Source: Candidatus Phocaeicola faecipullorum (GTDB lineage Bacteria; Bacteroidota; Bacteroidia; Bacteroidales; Bacteroidaceae). From it: a DNA stretch of 53,765 bases. Position numbers and translations under genes: made by a program. Each line of letters begins with the position of its first letter. The first letter of the stretch is position 1. This document shows, one piece after another, positions 17,095-27,100 of this stretch. The stretch covers positions 1 through 53,765 of the forward strand of contig JAHLFB010000097.1 of the NCBI GenBank assembly GCA_018884025.1, read 5' to 3'. Under the pieces are notes generated by a model. That model did not search any database. It was not told the DNA's origin and saw nothing but the letters and a program-made list of their open reading frames with translations.

Positions 17095-18762
17095 TCAGGA
17101 CAATCCTTCTATTTCACCGTTCACAATGTCGATATGAAGCGCCTGTGGCTCTTTCGGCAATCCCGGCATACGCATCATTTCTCCGGCAACGATTACCAGC
17201 ATCTCAGCTCCGGCATTGATTACTATATCGCGTACCGCAAAGTTAAATCCAGACGCAACACCATACAGTTTCGGATCTGTAGAGAACGAATACTGTGTCT
17301 TGGCGATACAGATTGGGAAATGGCTGAAACCGAGTTCTTCTATCATCTTCAGTTTCTTTCTTGCGGCAGGACCGAACAATACCTGTTTTGCTCCGTAAAG
17401 CTCACAAGCGACTTTTGTCACCTTAACTTCTACTGAGTCGTCCTCGTTGTACGCAAATTTCAGAGGCTCTGAAGGATGCTTTTCTATTGTATCAACCACA
17501 AGGTTTGCAAGTTCTATCGCACCTGCACCACCTTCGGCAAAAGCATTGTTTACTGCAAATCCAACTCCCATTTCCTCGCAGTGCTGACGAACGAAGTTGA
17601 TTTCATCCTCAGTATCGTTCGCATAGCGGTTGAATGCCACAACTACAGTCTGTCCGAACGACTGAAGGTTCTCTATATGCTTGTCGAGGTTCTTCACACC
17701 TTCCTTCAAGCCTTCCAGGTTAGGTTCTTTTATCTTTTCTATATCTACACCTCCGTGCATCTTAAGTCCCTGTGCAGTAGCAACGATAACTGTCAGTTTA
17801 GGCTGGAGTCCTGCCTTGCGGCATTTGATGTCGTAGAATTTCTCAGCTCCGAGGTCGGCACCGAATCCGGCTTCCGTCACTACATAATCGCCGAAAGTCA
17901 TTGCCAGTTTTGTAGCCAGTACAGAGTTACATCCGTGAGCTATATTGGCAAACGGACCTCCATGCACAAACGCCGGAGTGGCTTCTGTAGTCTGCACAAG
18001 GTTAGGAGAAAGAGCATCCTTGAGCAACACTGTTATGGCTCCTGCCACACCAAGATCTTTCACAGTGAATGGCTTGTTGTCGATTGTGAAACCAAGGAGT
18101 ATATTTTCTATTCTGCGGCGAAGATCGGCCTCATCCTTTGCAAGACAGAGTATCGCCATAATCTCAGATGCTGGAGTTATATCGAAACTTGACTCGCGTG
18201 TGATACCGTTTGTCTTGCCTCCAAGTCCTGTAACGATATATCTCAGTCCACGGTCGTTTACGTCGAGCACTCTGTTCCAGAGCACCTCTTTCATTGCAAA
18301 ACCGTTGTCCTGATTCTGATACATATAATTGTCGAGGAGTGCCGCAATCATGTTGTGTGCGGAAGTGATGGCATGGAAATCACCAGTAAAGTGAAGGTTA
18401 ATCTTCTCCATAGGAAGAATCTGCGCATAACCGCCTCCGGCAGCTCCACCCTTCATACCGAAACATGGACCCAATGAAGGTTCACGCAAGGCACAGATGG
18501 CTTTCTTGCCTATTCTGTTAAGCCCCAGTGCAAGACCTATTGACACTGTAGTCTTTCCGATACCTGCCTTTGTAGGAGTGATGGCAGTAACAAGGATAAG
18601 ATTACTTTTCTTTACTTTCTCTTCGTCGATTATTTTCTCTGAAACTTTAGCCATATAACGTCCGTAGTGTGTGACGTCTTCAAGTGGCATACCGAAATTT
18701 GCTGCAACCTGTTTGATTTTGGTTAACTCAATACTGCGTGCGATTTCTATATCTGATTTCAT
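17095..18762 (-). CDS. fhs: Formate-tetrahydrofolate ligase
   Basis: Encodes 555 residues from the ATG at 18762; the in-frame TTG eight codons upstream falls on the promoter and is unlikely. The enzyme makes 10-formyl-THF from formate, ATP and THF in the cytoplasm. Diagnostic stretches are [20 protein letters not shown] (nucleotide-binding loop), [19 protein letters not shown], and [14 protein letters not shown]. The C-terminal segment ending [12 protein letters not shown] is typical. It is a monocistronic gene with a good promoter, divergent from the Nim-like gene. It complements the glycine cleavage P protein in one-carbon supply. Confidence 0.98.
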   Translation of the reverse strand: MKSDIEIARSIELTKIKQVAANFGMPLEDVTHYGRYMAKVSEKIIDEEKVKKSNLILVTAITPTKAGIGKTTVSIGLALGLNRIGKKAICALREPSLGPCFGMKGGAAGGGYAQILPMEKINLHFTGDFHAITSAHNMIAALLDNYMYQNQDNGFAMKEVLWNRVLDVNDRGLRYIVTGLGGKTNGITRESSFDITPASEIMAILCLAKDEADLRRRIENILLGFTIDNKPFTVKDLGVAGAITVLLKDALSPNLVQTTEATPAFVHGGPFANIAHGCNSVLATKLAMTFGDYVVTEAGFGADLGAEKFYDIKCRKAGLQPKLTVIVATAQGLKMHGGVDIEKIKEPNLEGLKEGVKNLDKHIENLQSFGQTVVVAFNRYANDTEDEINFVRQHCEEMGVGFAVNNAFAEGGAGAIELANLVVDTIEKHPSEPLKFAYNEDDSVEVKVTKVACELYGAKQVLFGPAARKKLKMIEELGFSHFPICIAKTQYSFSTDPKLYGVASGFNFAVRDIVINAGAEMLVIVAGEMMRMPGLPKEPQALHIDIVNGEIEGLS

Positions 18763-18783
18763 ATTCTTATTTTTAGATGTTTG

Positions 18784-18812
18784 CAAAGGTAAGAAAAAAA
18801 ACTCTATATTTG
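18784..18812. promoter_or_regulatory. Divergent -7 boxes between fhs and the Nim-like gene
   Basis: TACCTTTG on the minus strand (18791-18784) serves fhs, and TATATTTG on the plus strand (18805-18812) serves the flavoprotein gene at 18845. Both match TAnnTTTG. They lie back to back with a 13-base gap. Confidence 0.7.
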
Positions 18813-18844
18813 TGAATGAAACTACAAAGTAATATACACTGATT

Positions 18845-19333
18845 ATGGAATTTAGTAATAAAGACGTACGCCGTCAGGACAGATTGCTTGACGAAAAGTG
18901 CGCAATGGAGATTATAAAGGAAGGTGAATATGGCATTCTGTCAATGGTTGCCGATGACGGTACAGGGGCTTACGGGATACCGTTAAGCTACGTATGGGAC
19001 AGAGGAAACTCTATATACATACACTGTGCCCCGGTAGGTAGAAAACTGAGATGTATTGATGCCAACCCGAACGTGTCATTCTGCGTAATTGGAAAGACTA
19101 AGATTCATCCTGACAAGTTTACTACCGGTTATGAGAGTGTAGTAATGAAATGTACCGCACATCACAGTCTGCACGAAGCGGAACGTATGTCGGCACTTTC
19201 GCTGTTTATAAGCAAGTATTGTCCCGACCATAAGATTATGGGTATGGAATATGCCAACAAATCTTTCCATCGCACAGAAATTATCAGACTGGATATAGAA
19301 AGCATCAGCGCAAAAAGTAAAGCTATGTTCTAA
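18845..19333 (+). CDS. Pyridoxamine 5'-phosphate oxidase-family FMN protein, Nim-like
   Basis: Encodes 162 residues, the length of Nim nitroimidazole-resistance proteins. The layout matches that family: an N-terminal RRQDRLLDE helix, then [52 protein letters not shown] and a C-terminal strand. These form the split beta-barrel that binds FMN at a dimer interface. Nim enzymes reduce 5-nitroimidazoles, but many relatives are general flavin reductases, so resistance cannot be claimed. It is followed 18 bases later by a symporter gene and is probably co-transcribed with it. Confidence 0.85.
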   Translation: MEFSNKDVRRQDRLLDEKCAMEIIKEGEYGILSMVADDGTGAYGIPLSYVWDRGNSIYIHCAPVGRKLRCIDANPNVSFCVIGKTKIHPDKFTTGYESVVMKCTAHHSLHEAERMSALSLFISKYCPDHKIMGMEYANKSFHRTEIIRLDIESISAKSKAMF

Positions 19334-19351
19334 ACTTAAAACCACAACAAC

Positions 19352-20509
19352 ATGAAACTAAAAAGACCCGGACTACTGACACAAATCATTATTGCCATCA
19401 TACTGGGTATATGTGCCGGCATCATTTCTCCGGCACTGCCGGTAAGGATATTCGTTACATTCAACGGACTGTTCAGCGAATTTCTGGCATTCATCATACC
19501 TCTGATAATAGTAGGACTTGTAGCTCCCGCAATAGCCGACATCGGCAAGGGAGCGGGAAAGATGCTTGCCGTAACAGCCCTTCTGGCATATGGAGCGACA
19601 CTGTTCTCCGGATTTACCTCGTATGCCGTAGGACAAACATTCTTCCCGATGCTTATCACCCGCGACATTCCGCTGTCAGAGATAAGCGAGGCAAACGGCG
19701 TACAGCCTTTCTTCACGATAGACATCCCCGAACCGCTGAACGTCATGACGGCACTTGTAATGGCCTTCACCGTTGGTCTGGGTATTGCAAACCTGGATAC
19801 GAACTACCTGAAAAATGCGCTGACAGACTTCAAGGAGATTATAGTAAAGACTATCCAGAAGGTTATACTTCCTCTATTGCCGATATACATATTCGGTATA
19901 TTCTTCAACATGACGCACTCCGGCCAGGTATTCCATGTGCTGAGTGTCTTTATAAAGATTATAGGAATTATATTCATTCTGCACATTCTTCTGCTGATTT
20001 TCCAATACATCATAGCAGGACTGATAGCAAGAAAAAATCCTTTCAGAATGTTGGCCAATATGATGCCGGCATATTTCACCGCACTGGGAACGCAATCATC
20101 GGCAGCGACCATTCCTGTCACACTGAAACAAACGATAAAGAACGGAGTGAACGAGGATACGGCTGGATTTGTAATACCTCTGTGCGCCACCATACACCTG
20201 TCGGGAAGTACAATGAAGATTGTGGCATGTGCCCTTGCGCTGATGATGATGCAGGACATACCCTACGATTTCAAGATGATGTCTGGATTTATATTCATGC
20301 TTGGAATAACCATGGTAGCAGCTCCCGGCGTTCCGGGAGGAGCCATAATGGCTTCTTTGGGAATACTGTCATCAATGCTCGGCTTCGATGAAAACGCCCA
20401 AGCACTGATGATAGCACTTTATATAGCCATGGACAGCTTCGGAACGGCATGCAACGTTACCGGCGACGGTGCCCTGGCCTTAATAATTGACCGATGGTTC
20501 AATAAATAA
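19352..20509 (+). CDS. Dicarboxylate/amino acid:cation symporter (SLC1/GltP family)
   Basis: Encodes 385 residues with about eight membrane segments and two re-entrant hairpins. The first hairpin region carries ALGTQSSAATIPVTLK (about residues 246-261), the serine-rich motif of this family. The second half includes CATIHLSGSTMKI, AAPGVPGGAIMASLG and the final MDSFGTACNVTGDGALA, which holds the substrate- and cation-binding residues. Transport of glutamate, aspartate, serine/threonine or C4-dicarboxylates with sodium or protons is the family role; the exact substrate is unclear. The gene is in the operon of the Nim-like protein. Confidence 0.93.
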   Translation: MKLKRPGLLTQIIIAIILGICAGIISPALPVRIFVTFNGLFSEFLAFIIPLIIVGLVAPAIADIGKGAGKMLAVTALLAYGATLFSGFTSYAVGQTFFPMLITRDIPLSEISEANGVQPFFTIDIPEPLNVMTALVMAFTVGLGIANLDTNYLKNALTDFKEIIVKTIQKVILPLLPIYIFGIFFNMTHSGQVFHVLSVFIKIIGIIFILHILLLIFQYIIAGLIARKNPFRMLANMMPAYFTALGTQSSAATIPVTLKQTIKNGVNEDTAGFVIPLCATIHLSGSTMKIVACALALMMMQDIPYDFKMMSGFIFMLGITMVAAPGVPGGAIMASLGILSSMLGFDENAQALMIALYIAMDSFGTACNVTGDGALALIIDRWFNK

Positions 20510-20652
20510 GCTTATACAAAGTTTCCGTGACACGAATGTATTCCGCCAATCTTTTACGGAGTTTTGAATAAATAAAAAACTGTTTCACGTTCATTTTTCT
20601 TTCAAGAAATAAAAAAAAGAAAATAAAATCACGATTTTTAATATAAAATTAT

Positions 20653-20660
20653 TAACTTTG
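20653..20660 (+). promoter_or_regulatory. -7 box of the structured RNA
   Basis: TAACTTTG matches TAnnTTTG exactly and is followed by C, as in many strong Bacteroidetes promoters. The upstream element is a poor match. Transcription would begin near 20667. Confidence 0.65.
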
Positions 20661-20666
20661 CTCCGT

Positions 20667-20989
20667 TTCCATCACGTCGGTATCTGTTAAGATGCGGATT
20701 GGGTGGGAACTATACATACAGGCGTTTACTGGACGCTTTGGTTTTGACAATGTAAGAATCTCGCAAATTCAGACTGTTCGTCAAAAACAAAGCAACGTGA
20801 ACGCCCCGTGGGGTGTTTATATATAACCAAAACTGTACCCAAAATAAAGCAATATAGGTACAGGTAAAGGTATATTATATATATACAGACATCGGCGTGG
20901 GGCTTTCGACGTTGCTCGTTTCGACGAACAGGGCAATGCGAGAGCCTTTACATTGTGGAACGAGCGACAGAACTGGCTCCACGTTTTTT
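20667..20989 (+). ncRNA. Highly structured non-coding RNA, about 320 nt, possibly 6S-like
   Basis: No gene fits, but the sequence folds into one long rod. CAATGTAA/TTACATTG and TCTCGCA/TGCGAGA (20748-20765 with 20937-20955), CTGTTCGTC/GACGAACAG (20774-20782 with 20923-20931), AGCAACGT/ACGTTGCT (20791-20798 with 20909-20916), GCCCC/GGGGC (20803-20807 with 20899-20903), an AT-rich stem, and a capping hairpin CTGTACC/GGTACAG (20833-20839 with 20857-20863) stack in order. The rod is followed by GTGGA/TCCAC (20955-20982) and six T, an intrinsic terminator. A consensus -7 box lies in front. A rod with internal bubbles recalls 6S RNA, but the size and the extra 80-nt 5' part make that only a guess. 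The AT-rich stem (about 20814-20890) and the exact ends are uncertain. Confidence 0.75.
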
Positions 20990-21063
20990 ATGTATAGGCA
21001 CAAACCTTAAATACAAACTATGGCAGTAACGGAGCCGGCTGACATAAAATAAATTAACCGCCC

Positions 21064-22299
21064 ATGCTGCGTATCTTAACTGTTTTGTATAGCAATATTA
21101 TGGGGAGAAATATCAAATGCACTGTTCCCCTACTCCATGTCATAATAACGATAATTGTTTGCATTCTATTTGTAAGTTGCAAAGAACAACTTGTAGTTGA
21201 TTCATTACCAGTCTATCCTACAAAATTAGTTCAAAAACCTATATTGAATGTGTTCATAGAAAATTCAGGTAGCATGGATGGATATATGTGTGATGGAAGT
21301 GAATTCAAGGATGCTGTATATAGCTATGTCAATAATCTAAATAGATATGCTGATACGACGAAACTATTTTTCATTAATTCCAATATCATACCGTATAAGA
21401 ACAAATTATCAGGTTTTGTAAAGGATCTTAATCCACAATCATTCAGGAAAGCAGGTGGTAATAGGTCTAATTCTGATATTGGGGAAATGTTAGAAAAAAT
21501 AATTAAAAATGTTTCGGACACTACTGTTTCTGTTTTTATTTCAGATTGTATTTTAGATCTTCCACAAAATGCTATGAACTTTCTTAATATCAAAAAGGAA
21601 GAGATATCAAATTGTATATATAATAAAAGAAAGAGCTTACCTAATCTGTCTGTGAAGATCTTGAAAATGCAATCAAAATTCAATGGTATATATTACTATT
21701 CAAGAGGAATGGGAAACCCTGAAAGAATTATTAATGAAATGAGACCATATTATATATGGCTCTTAGGAACGAATAATAACCTTTCATTTTTTGAAAATAA
21801 AGTTTCATCCTCAGAAATAGAGTATGGATTCATAAATGAAGTAGCTTTTTCCCCATATATAGCTGTACCTTTTGAAGTATCAAACAAAGGACAAGGCAAA
21901 GTGCTCAATGCCATAAATGGGAAATATGAAATATTAATAAAGGCAGATTTTCGGCCTACGTTAAGTATCAATACAGATATAGAAAATATAAATAATTATC
22001 AAGCCTACTCACCGGATGTGAAAGTCTGTGAGGTTCGTAAAATAACGGCGGAAAGCCTGTATTCCCATTACATAAAAGTATTAATAGAAGAAGAAACGAG
22101 AGTTATGGAAGAGAATATCAGATTCAAGTCATCAGGAATACCTCAATGGGTAATTGAAACAAATGACACATCCGGATGTGATATTAAAAAGAATATGAAT
22201 AAAACTACAGGAATATTATCACTGATAGAAGGTGTAGCAGACGCATACAAAGAAGAAACTATAAATACAAATTTTAAATTTTCATTAAAACGTAATTAA
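21064..22299 (+). CDS. VWA-like lipoprotein, first gene of the novel operon
   Basis: Encodes 411 residues, or 399 if translation starts at the ATG at 21100, which gives a neater signal peptide (MGRNIKCT, hydrophobic core, then LFVSC). The cysteine predicts a lipoprotein. Directly after it, NVFIENSGSMDGY (about 62-74) matches the first MIDAS strand of a von Willebrand A domain, with the usual first Asp replaced by Glu/Asn. GGNRSNSDIGEM (about 130-141) and VFISDCILDL (about 157-166) fit the second and third metal-site loops. The C-terminal half (from about 210) is unrecognised. I see no consensus promoter between the RNA terminator and this gene. The protein would sit in the periplasm or outer membrane, possibly sensing or binding a ligand. 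Next gene starts one base later. Confidence 0.8.
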   Translation: MLRILTVLYSNIMGRNIKCTVPLLHVIITIIVCILFVSCKEQLVVDSLPVYPTKLVQKPILNVFIENSGSMDGYMCDGSEFKDAVYSYVNNLNRYADTTKLFFINSNIIPYKNKLSGFVKDLNPQSFRKAGGNRSNSDIGEMLEKIIKNVSDTTVSVFISDCILDLPQNAMNFLNIKKEEISNCIYNKRKSLPNLSVKILKMQSKFNGIYYYSRGMGNPERIINEMRPYYIWLLGTNNNLSFFENKVSSSEIEYGFINEVAFSPYIAVPFEVSNKGQGKVLNAINGKYEILIKADFRPTLSINTDIENINNYQAYSPDVKVCEVRKITAESLYSHYIKVLIEEETRVMEENIRFKSSGIPQWVIETNDTSGCDIKKNMNKTTGILSLIEGVADAYKEETINTNFKFSLKRN

Positions 22300-22300
22300 T

Positions 22301-22762
22301 ATGGGACACTTTTGGGGCAGCATATATTGCTGGTTTTTCGAGGATTTTTACGGGCTACCGTTAGCTGACTATTTGTGGGGAATATCATCTCCCAATCAAA
22401 CAGGAAACATGTACTTTGGCATTGGTCTGTCTATGGCAGCTATCAGTCTTGTGGTGGCTGTGATATTTTATTACATAATAAATCATCCGAAATTAAACAA
22501 TTGGTGGGGATGGGGAATATTCTTATTTTTCAATGCTATCGTCAACTTTTTTGTCGGTTGGCAATGGGTTCTGAAAGACTATTATGCTGGGAAAATGATA
22601 ACTATAAATCCTGAGACAAATTTAGAAGAAGCTCTACCTATACAGGAAACAGACTTGCTTTGTTTCGGAGTATCCAATATGCTTCTGTCGATAATATGTT
22701 TCTTTATAATCTCTTTAATAATAAAATGGTGGAGCAGCAGTTGTCCTAAAGCTCCGTTTTAA
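22301..22762 (+). CDS. Small three-helix membrane protein of the novel operon
   Basis: Encodes 153 residues and is not recognised as a known family. Three hydrophobic segments are clear: about 38-60 (FGIGLSMAAISLVVAVIFYY), 70-90 (tryptophan- and phenylalanine-rich, with FFNAIVNFFVGWQWVL) and 121-142 (SNMLLSIICFFIISLIIKWW). A short N-terminal aromatic stretch may lie along the membrane, and a polar loop of about 30 residues separates helices two and three. It is translated one base after the lipoprotein and eleven bases before the tubulin-like gene, so it is a built-in part of the system, perhaps a membrane scaffold. Confidence 0.75.
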   Translation: MGHFWGSIYCWFFEDFYGLPLADYLWGISSPNQTGNMYFGIGLSMAAISLVVAVIFYYIINHPKLNNWWGWGIFLFFNAIVNFFVGWQWVLKDYYAGKMITINPETNLEEALPIQETDLLCFGVSNMLLSIICFFIISLIIKWWSSSCPKAPF

Positions 22763-22773
22763 AATACAAACAT

Positions 22774-24159
22774 ATGGCAAAATTATATATTTTCGGTATT
22801 GGAGGGACTGGGTCAAGAGTTCTAAGATCATTAACCATGTTAATAGCTTCCGGAGTAAGTATAGATATCAACGAGATTGTACCTATCATTATTGATCCTG
22901 ATGTTGCTAACGCAGATTTAACAAGGGCTGCATCTCTAATGAATAAATATCATACATTGCGTTCAAATTTACATTTTGGTGATGATAATTCCAATGTTTT
23001 TTTCAAAGTTGAACTAAACAAGATATTCCCCAACTATCTATTGAATATAAAAAATACAGATAGTATTTCATTTCAGCAATTTATAGACTATGCTTCCATG
23101 TCAAGAGAAAACCAAGCATTGACCAAAATGCTATTTTCGGAAAAAAATTTACAATCTTCAATGGAGGTTGGTTTCAAAGGAAACCCAAACATAGGAAGTG
23201 TAGTGTTAAACCAAATTGTAGATTCAGATGAATTCGAGAAATTTGCAAATTCTTTTCAAAGTGGAGATAAGATATTCATCATCAGTTCTATATTTGGAGG
23301 AACTGGTGCAAGTGGTTTTCCTTTGTTGCTGAAAACCCTTCGTATCGGAAAGTCATTTCCTAACTTTAATTTGATTAATCAAGCCAATATCGGAGCATTA
23401 ACTGTCCTTCCATACTTCAAATTAAATCCGAGCGACGAAAGCGAAATTGATTCATCAACATTCATTTCAAAAACGAAATCAGCCTTGGCTTATTACGAGG
23501 ATGATATTATTAAAAGCGGAAGTATCAATTCATTGTATTATCTTGCTGATGATATTTCAAACACATACAATAATTGTGAAGGAGGAGCATCTCAAGCTAA
23601 TGATGCCCACTTAATAGAGTTCCTTGGAGCTACTGCCATTATAGATTTTGCAAATAGTCCACAGTCAGAAACGACTAACAAAGAATTAGGTATTAAAGAC
23701 ATATCCGGCGATGTATCTTTTGATTCATTTTATTCCAATATGCGAGATATGCTTTACAATCCATTGGTTCAATTCACTATGATGGTAAATGCTCTGTTAG
23801 ACAAACCAGATTATTTTACATCATCAACATTTGCAGCCAACCGTTTCTTCAATGATTTTTATGATAAGGCTTTTTATTCAGAATTGAAAGGATTCTGTCA
23901 AAAGTACAGAGAATGGTTGATTGAGATGAAAAGGAACAAACGTTCTTTGGATTTATTCAATACAAATTGCGGGAACAAACCTTTTGAACTGATTACAGGA
24001 GTAAAGCCTAGAAAAATTATAAGTCACTTGTCAGATTACGATTTAGTAGCAGACAGACTTAATTCTGCTGTACGTAACTGTAAGAGTAAGGATAAAGAGG
24101 ATTTATTCTTAGAAATGTTTTATACGGGAACTAAAAAATTAATAAAGGAAAAATTATAA
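22774..24159 (+). CDS. Tubulin/FtsZ-like GTPase of the novel operon
   Basis: Encodes 461 residues. The N-terminus MAKLYIFGIGGTGSRVLRSL has the first glycine loop (T1-like, GIGGTGSR at 8-15). IIIDPDVANADLTR (38-51) fits the next nucleotide loop, and SSIFGGTGASGFPLL (171-185) is the tubulin signature loop (T4, GGTGxSG). The rest matches the broad pattern of the bacterial Tubulin_2-type proteins rather than FtsZ itself, which is shorter and lacks this C-terminal part (residues 330-461). GTP binding is well supported; whether it polymerises is unknown. It lies directly before the Hsp70/actin-like gene (five-base gap), an unusual pairing of two cytoskeletal-type NTPases in one operon. Confidence 0.82.
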   Translation: MAKLYIFGIGGTGSRVLRSLTMLIASGVSIDINEIVPIIIDPDVANADLTRAASLMNKYHTLRSNLHFGDDNSNVFFKVELNKIFPNYLLNIKNTDSISFQQFIDYASMSRENQALTKMLFSEKNLQSSMEVGFKGNPNIGSVVLNQIVDSDEFEKFANSFQSGDKIFIISSIFGGTGASGFPLLLKTLRIGKSFPNFNLINQANIGALTVLPYFKLNPSDESEIDSSTFISKTKSALAYYEDDIIKSGSINSLYYLADDISNTYNNCEGGASQANDAHLIEFLGATAIIDFANSPQSETTNKELGIKDISGDVSFDSFYSNMRDMLYNPLVQFTMMVNALLDKPDYFTSSTFAANRFFNDFYDKAFYSELKGFCQKYREWLIEMKRNKRSLDLFNTNCGNKPFELITGVKPRKIISHLSDYDLVADRLNSAVRNCKSKDKEDLFLEMFYTGTKKLIKEKL

Positions 24160-24164
24160 TTGGT

Positions 24165-27100
24165 ATGTCAAAGATTTTTAGGTTATATGAAGGCGGAACA
24201 GATGTTTATGAGGGATGGAACGACAGCCCAACATTCCCTTACAACTCCACAAGTAGGGATACCATAAAGAATCCTGACGGTGCTTCTGCCAAAAACGAAA
24301 TAACATCAATACCTTCTCCTTTTGCGAGAATAGATTTGATAAAGACAGCATTTAAAGAAGTATGTAAAAACGATATACGCGGATTGTCAGGAAATACTAT
24401 TTTCCATAAAATGGTATCAGACACACTGGATGTAGCTGAGATATTCTTTAACATAGATAAGTTCAATGGGATTGTTGAAGTTATTAATTGGGATGCGTCT
24501 CAAATGGTATCTGAACTTCAGCACTCAAATAGCGAAGGACATCGTTATTTGGCTGATGCACTGACTAAATATATGCAGCTTGGTGCAAACGCTTCCAATT
24601 GGGGGAGAATGAAAAACATATATCTCCTGAATTATGTAAATGGTCCTGACTATATAAATATAATAGGAGCGACATCACCTGCTACATTATTCTTCAGCAG
24701 TGCAAACGACTTGGGGTTTGTGAAAGACATTTACTTTAAGAACGACAGTCCGTTTGACAATGAATACAAACCACTTTACGAAAGAGACTTCAATTTCATT
24801 ATGTCCCTCTTCCTCTTTAGACATACCACGCCTAATTTTGCACGCATGTTTCCAGAGGTTGAAGCCTATCTAAGTTTAACACTTAAAGCCATTGGAGACC
24901 CAAATAAGAAACAACAGTTGAGAAACCTGTCACCTGCTGACTTAAAGAATTATGAAGCCATTTCCGTAGGTGGAAACTTAGTGGAAGTGTTAGGTTTTAA
25001 TCTTCTTAAAAAGAAATCAGGAGTATCTGTGTCTAAAAGCGCATTTGCCATTAAATGTTCCAAGACCATTGCACCCCAGCCATTGGTGCTGCCTATAGAG
25101 CCAGGAAACAAGTACAGCGATTTACAATATACAGTCGGTACTTGGGGTAATATTAACGTTGCACCATATAAAACAGAAGAAGATGATTTGAGCAAGCGCA
25201 AATTACCTTTTGAGGGTTCAACTTATCCGTATCTCACTATAAGTGATTTCATGGAAGATATTTTAGTGAGAGTACCATATACATTAAATACAGAATGTTA
25301 TTTTAATGGGAATATAGGTACCGACAAAGAGACCTGCGCCTATCTGTTACCTCTAACTCCACGTTTCTTTGACTATTTCACTGTTGAAGATTTAATGGGT
25401 GAAATGGCAAATGGTGAGAAAATGTTCGAAATGGAGTTGGTAGCAGGAGGATCAGTCAAAACAGTTTTGCGTATTCCTATTAATGGAGATAACAGAACTG
25501 ATTACATTGAATATTCAAGGATCTATTATAATGGAAGAAAACCCAATGTAACAGAAAAGGTAAATGATGGAGGAATTGTAGAATTTTCATTTACAGGATT
25601 TATAATGCCTTTAATCCGGTTTACAAATTCCGAGCAAGCAATATACGATGTATCATGCGTAAGCGGTGTATCTTCAAAATATGATTTCACTTTCTATTCC
25701 CAATCGAATAAAATATCTCTTACATCTAAATCTTGCAGGAACGAAGATAAACAAGGCGGTAACTTCAAGGCAGAAACTTACCATATAGAGTATTCAAACT
25801 TCGATTTTATCCGGATTTCTGATCGTAATGGTAATTCTGGATTAATAGTTCCTATATTCAAGGAACAAAAAAGCATAGATACATTCGAATTTGCCATAGA
25901 CCTTGGAACATCGAATACTCACGTGGAGTATAGAAAATCTGGCGAGAACTCAAAGGTATTTTCATTGTCAAAAGAAGACAAGCAACATTGCGAGATATTC
26001 CTCCAGAGAAAGGATGACATGGGAAATGCCATTGACTTGATATTGGAAAAACAGTTGATTGAAAAGGACTTTCTGCCAGACGAAATCGGAACAGAAGATT
26101 TCAGATTTCCTACAAGAACAGTATTGTCATATGCTAGGACCACTGATTGGACAAATATCATAGAACCGTTTGCTTTGGTTAACATCCCTTTCACCTACGA
26201 CAAAAGACGTGAATTGCCGTATAACAATTTCAAGTACAATATAAAGTGGGGCAGTGGAGAAGATGACGTGATAGATTCATATGTCAGATGTCTGATGTTG
26301 ATTATACGCAACAAAGTATTGCTCAACAATGGTGATTTGCAAAAAACCAAGATTACATGGTTCTACCCTATAAGTATGGCTCCCAAAAGACTTAAACGTC
26401 TTCAAGCAACATGGGACAATGCTTTCAAGAAATATTTTGGTGACGGAACTACTTACCGTATGACGGAATCGTCTGCTCCTATACAATATTTCTTCAAGCG
26501 TTATGCCACAGCTACCAATCTGATAAACATAGATATTGGTGGAGGAACAACGGATATTGCATTCTCCAACAATAAAGAAATTGATTTTGTAACATCATTC
26601 CGATTTGCATCTAACGTATTGTTTGAAAACTCGTTCTCCGATTTGGATGACAATAACGGTATTGTGGATTATTACAAAAACGAGATTCTGAAATTATTGG
26701 AAGATAAGAGATTGTCAGAACTGATAAGCATATTTAATAGTTCATGCAATAGTAAACCCTCTAATATGGCTTCTTTCTTATTTGGGTTAAAGGACAATAC
26801 TATAGTGAAGAAAGCAAAAGTTAATGACAAGAAAGTTGACTTTAACTATATATTACAGGAAGATGAAAAATTCAAGATTGTTTTTATTTTGTTTTATACT
26901 GCTATAATTTATCATATAGCTCAAATTGTGAAAGCTAAAAGATTGGATGTTCCAAGACATATATCTTTCAGCGGTAACGGTAGCAAGGTTATACGTATAA
27001 TTACTCCTGACGCCAAACTACTTGCTAAATATACAAAGTTGGTATTCGAAAGTATATTAAATAAACCATACGGAAAAGAACTTGAAATATTAGGTATGGA

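Noticed and set aside
19411-20391. 326-codon frame overlapping the symporter gene
   Set aside because: Same strand but other frame; the composition (His, Arg, Ser-rich) and lack of motifs mark it as a shadow.
20667-20989. tmRNA or RNase P RNA as identity of the structured RNA
   Set aside because: No tRNA-like end with CCA and no tag frame for tmRNA, and the conserved RNase P core words are not seen.
21020-21052. Ten-codon ATG frame between the RNA and the operon
   Set aside because: Too short to support as a gene; no evidence for a leader-peptide role.
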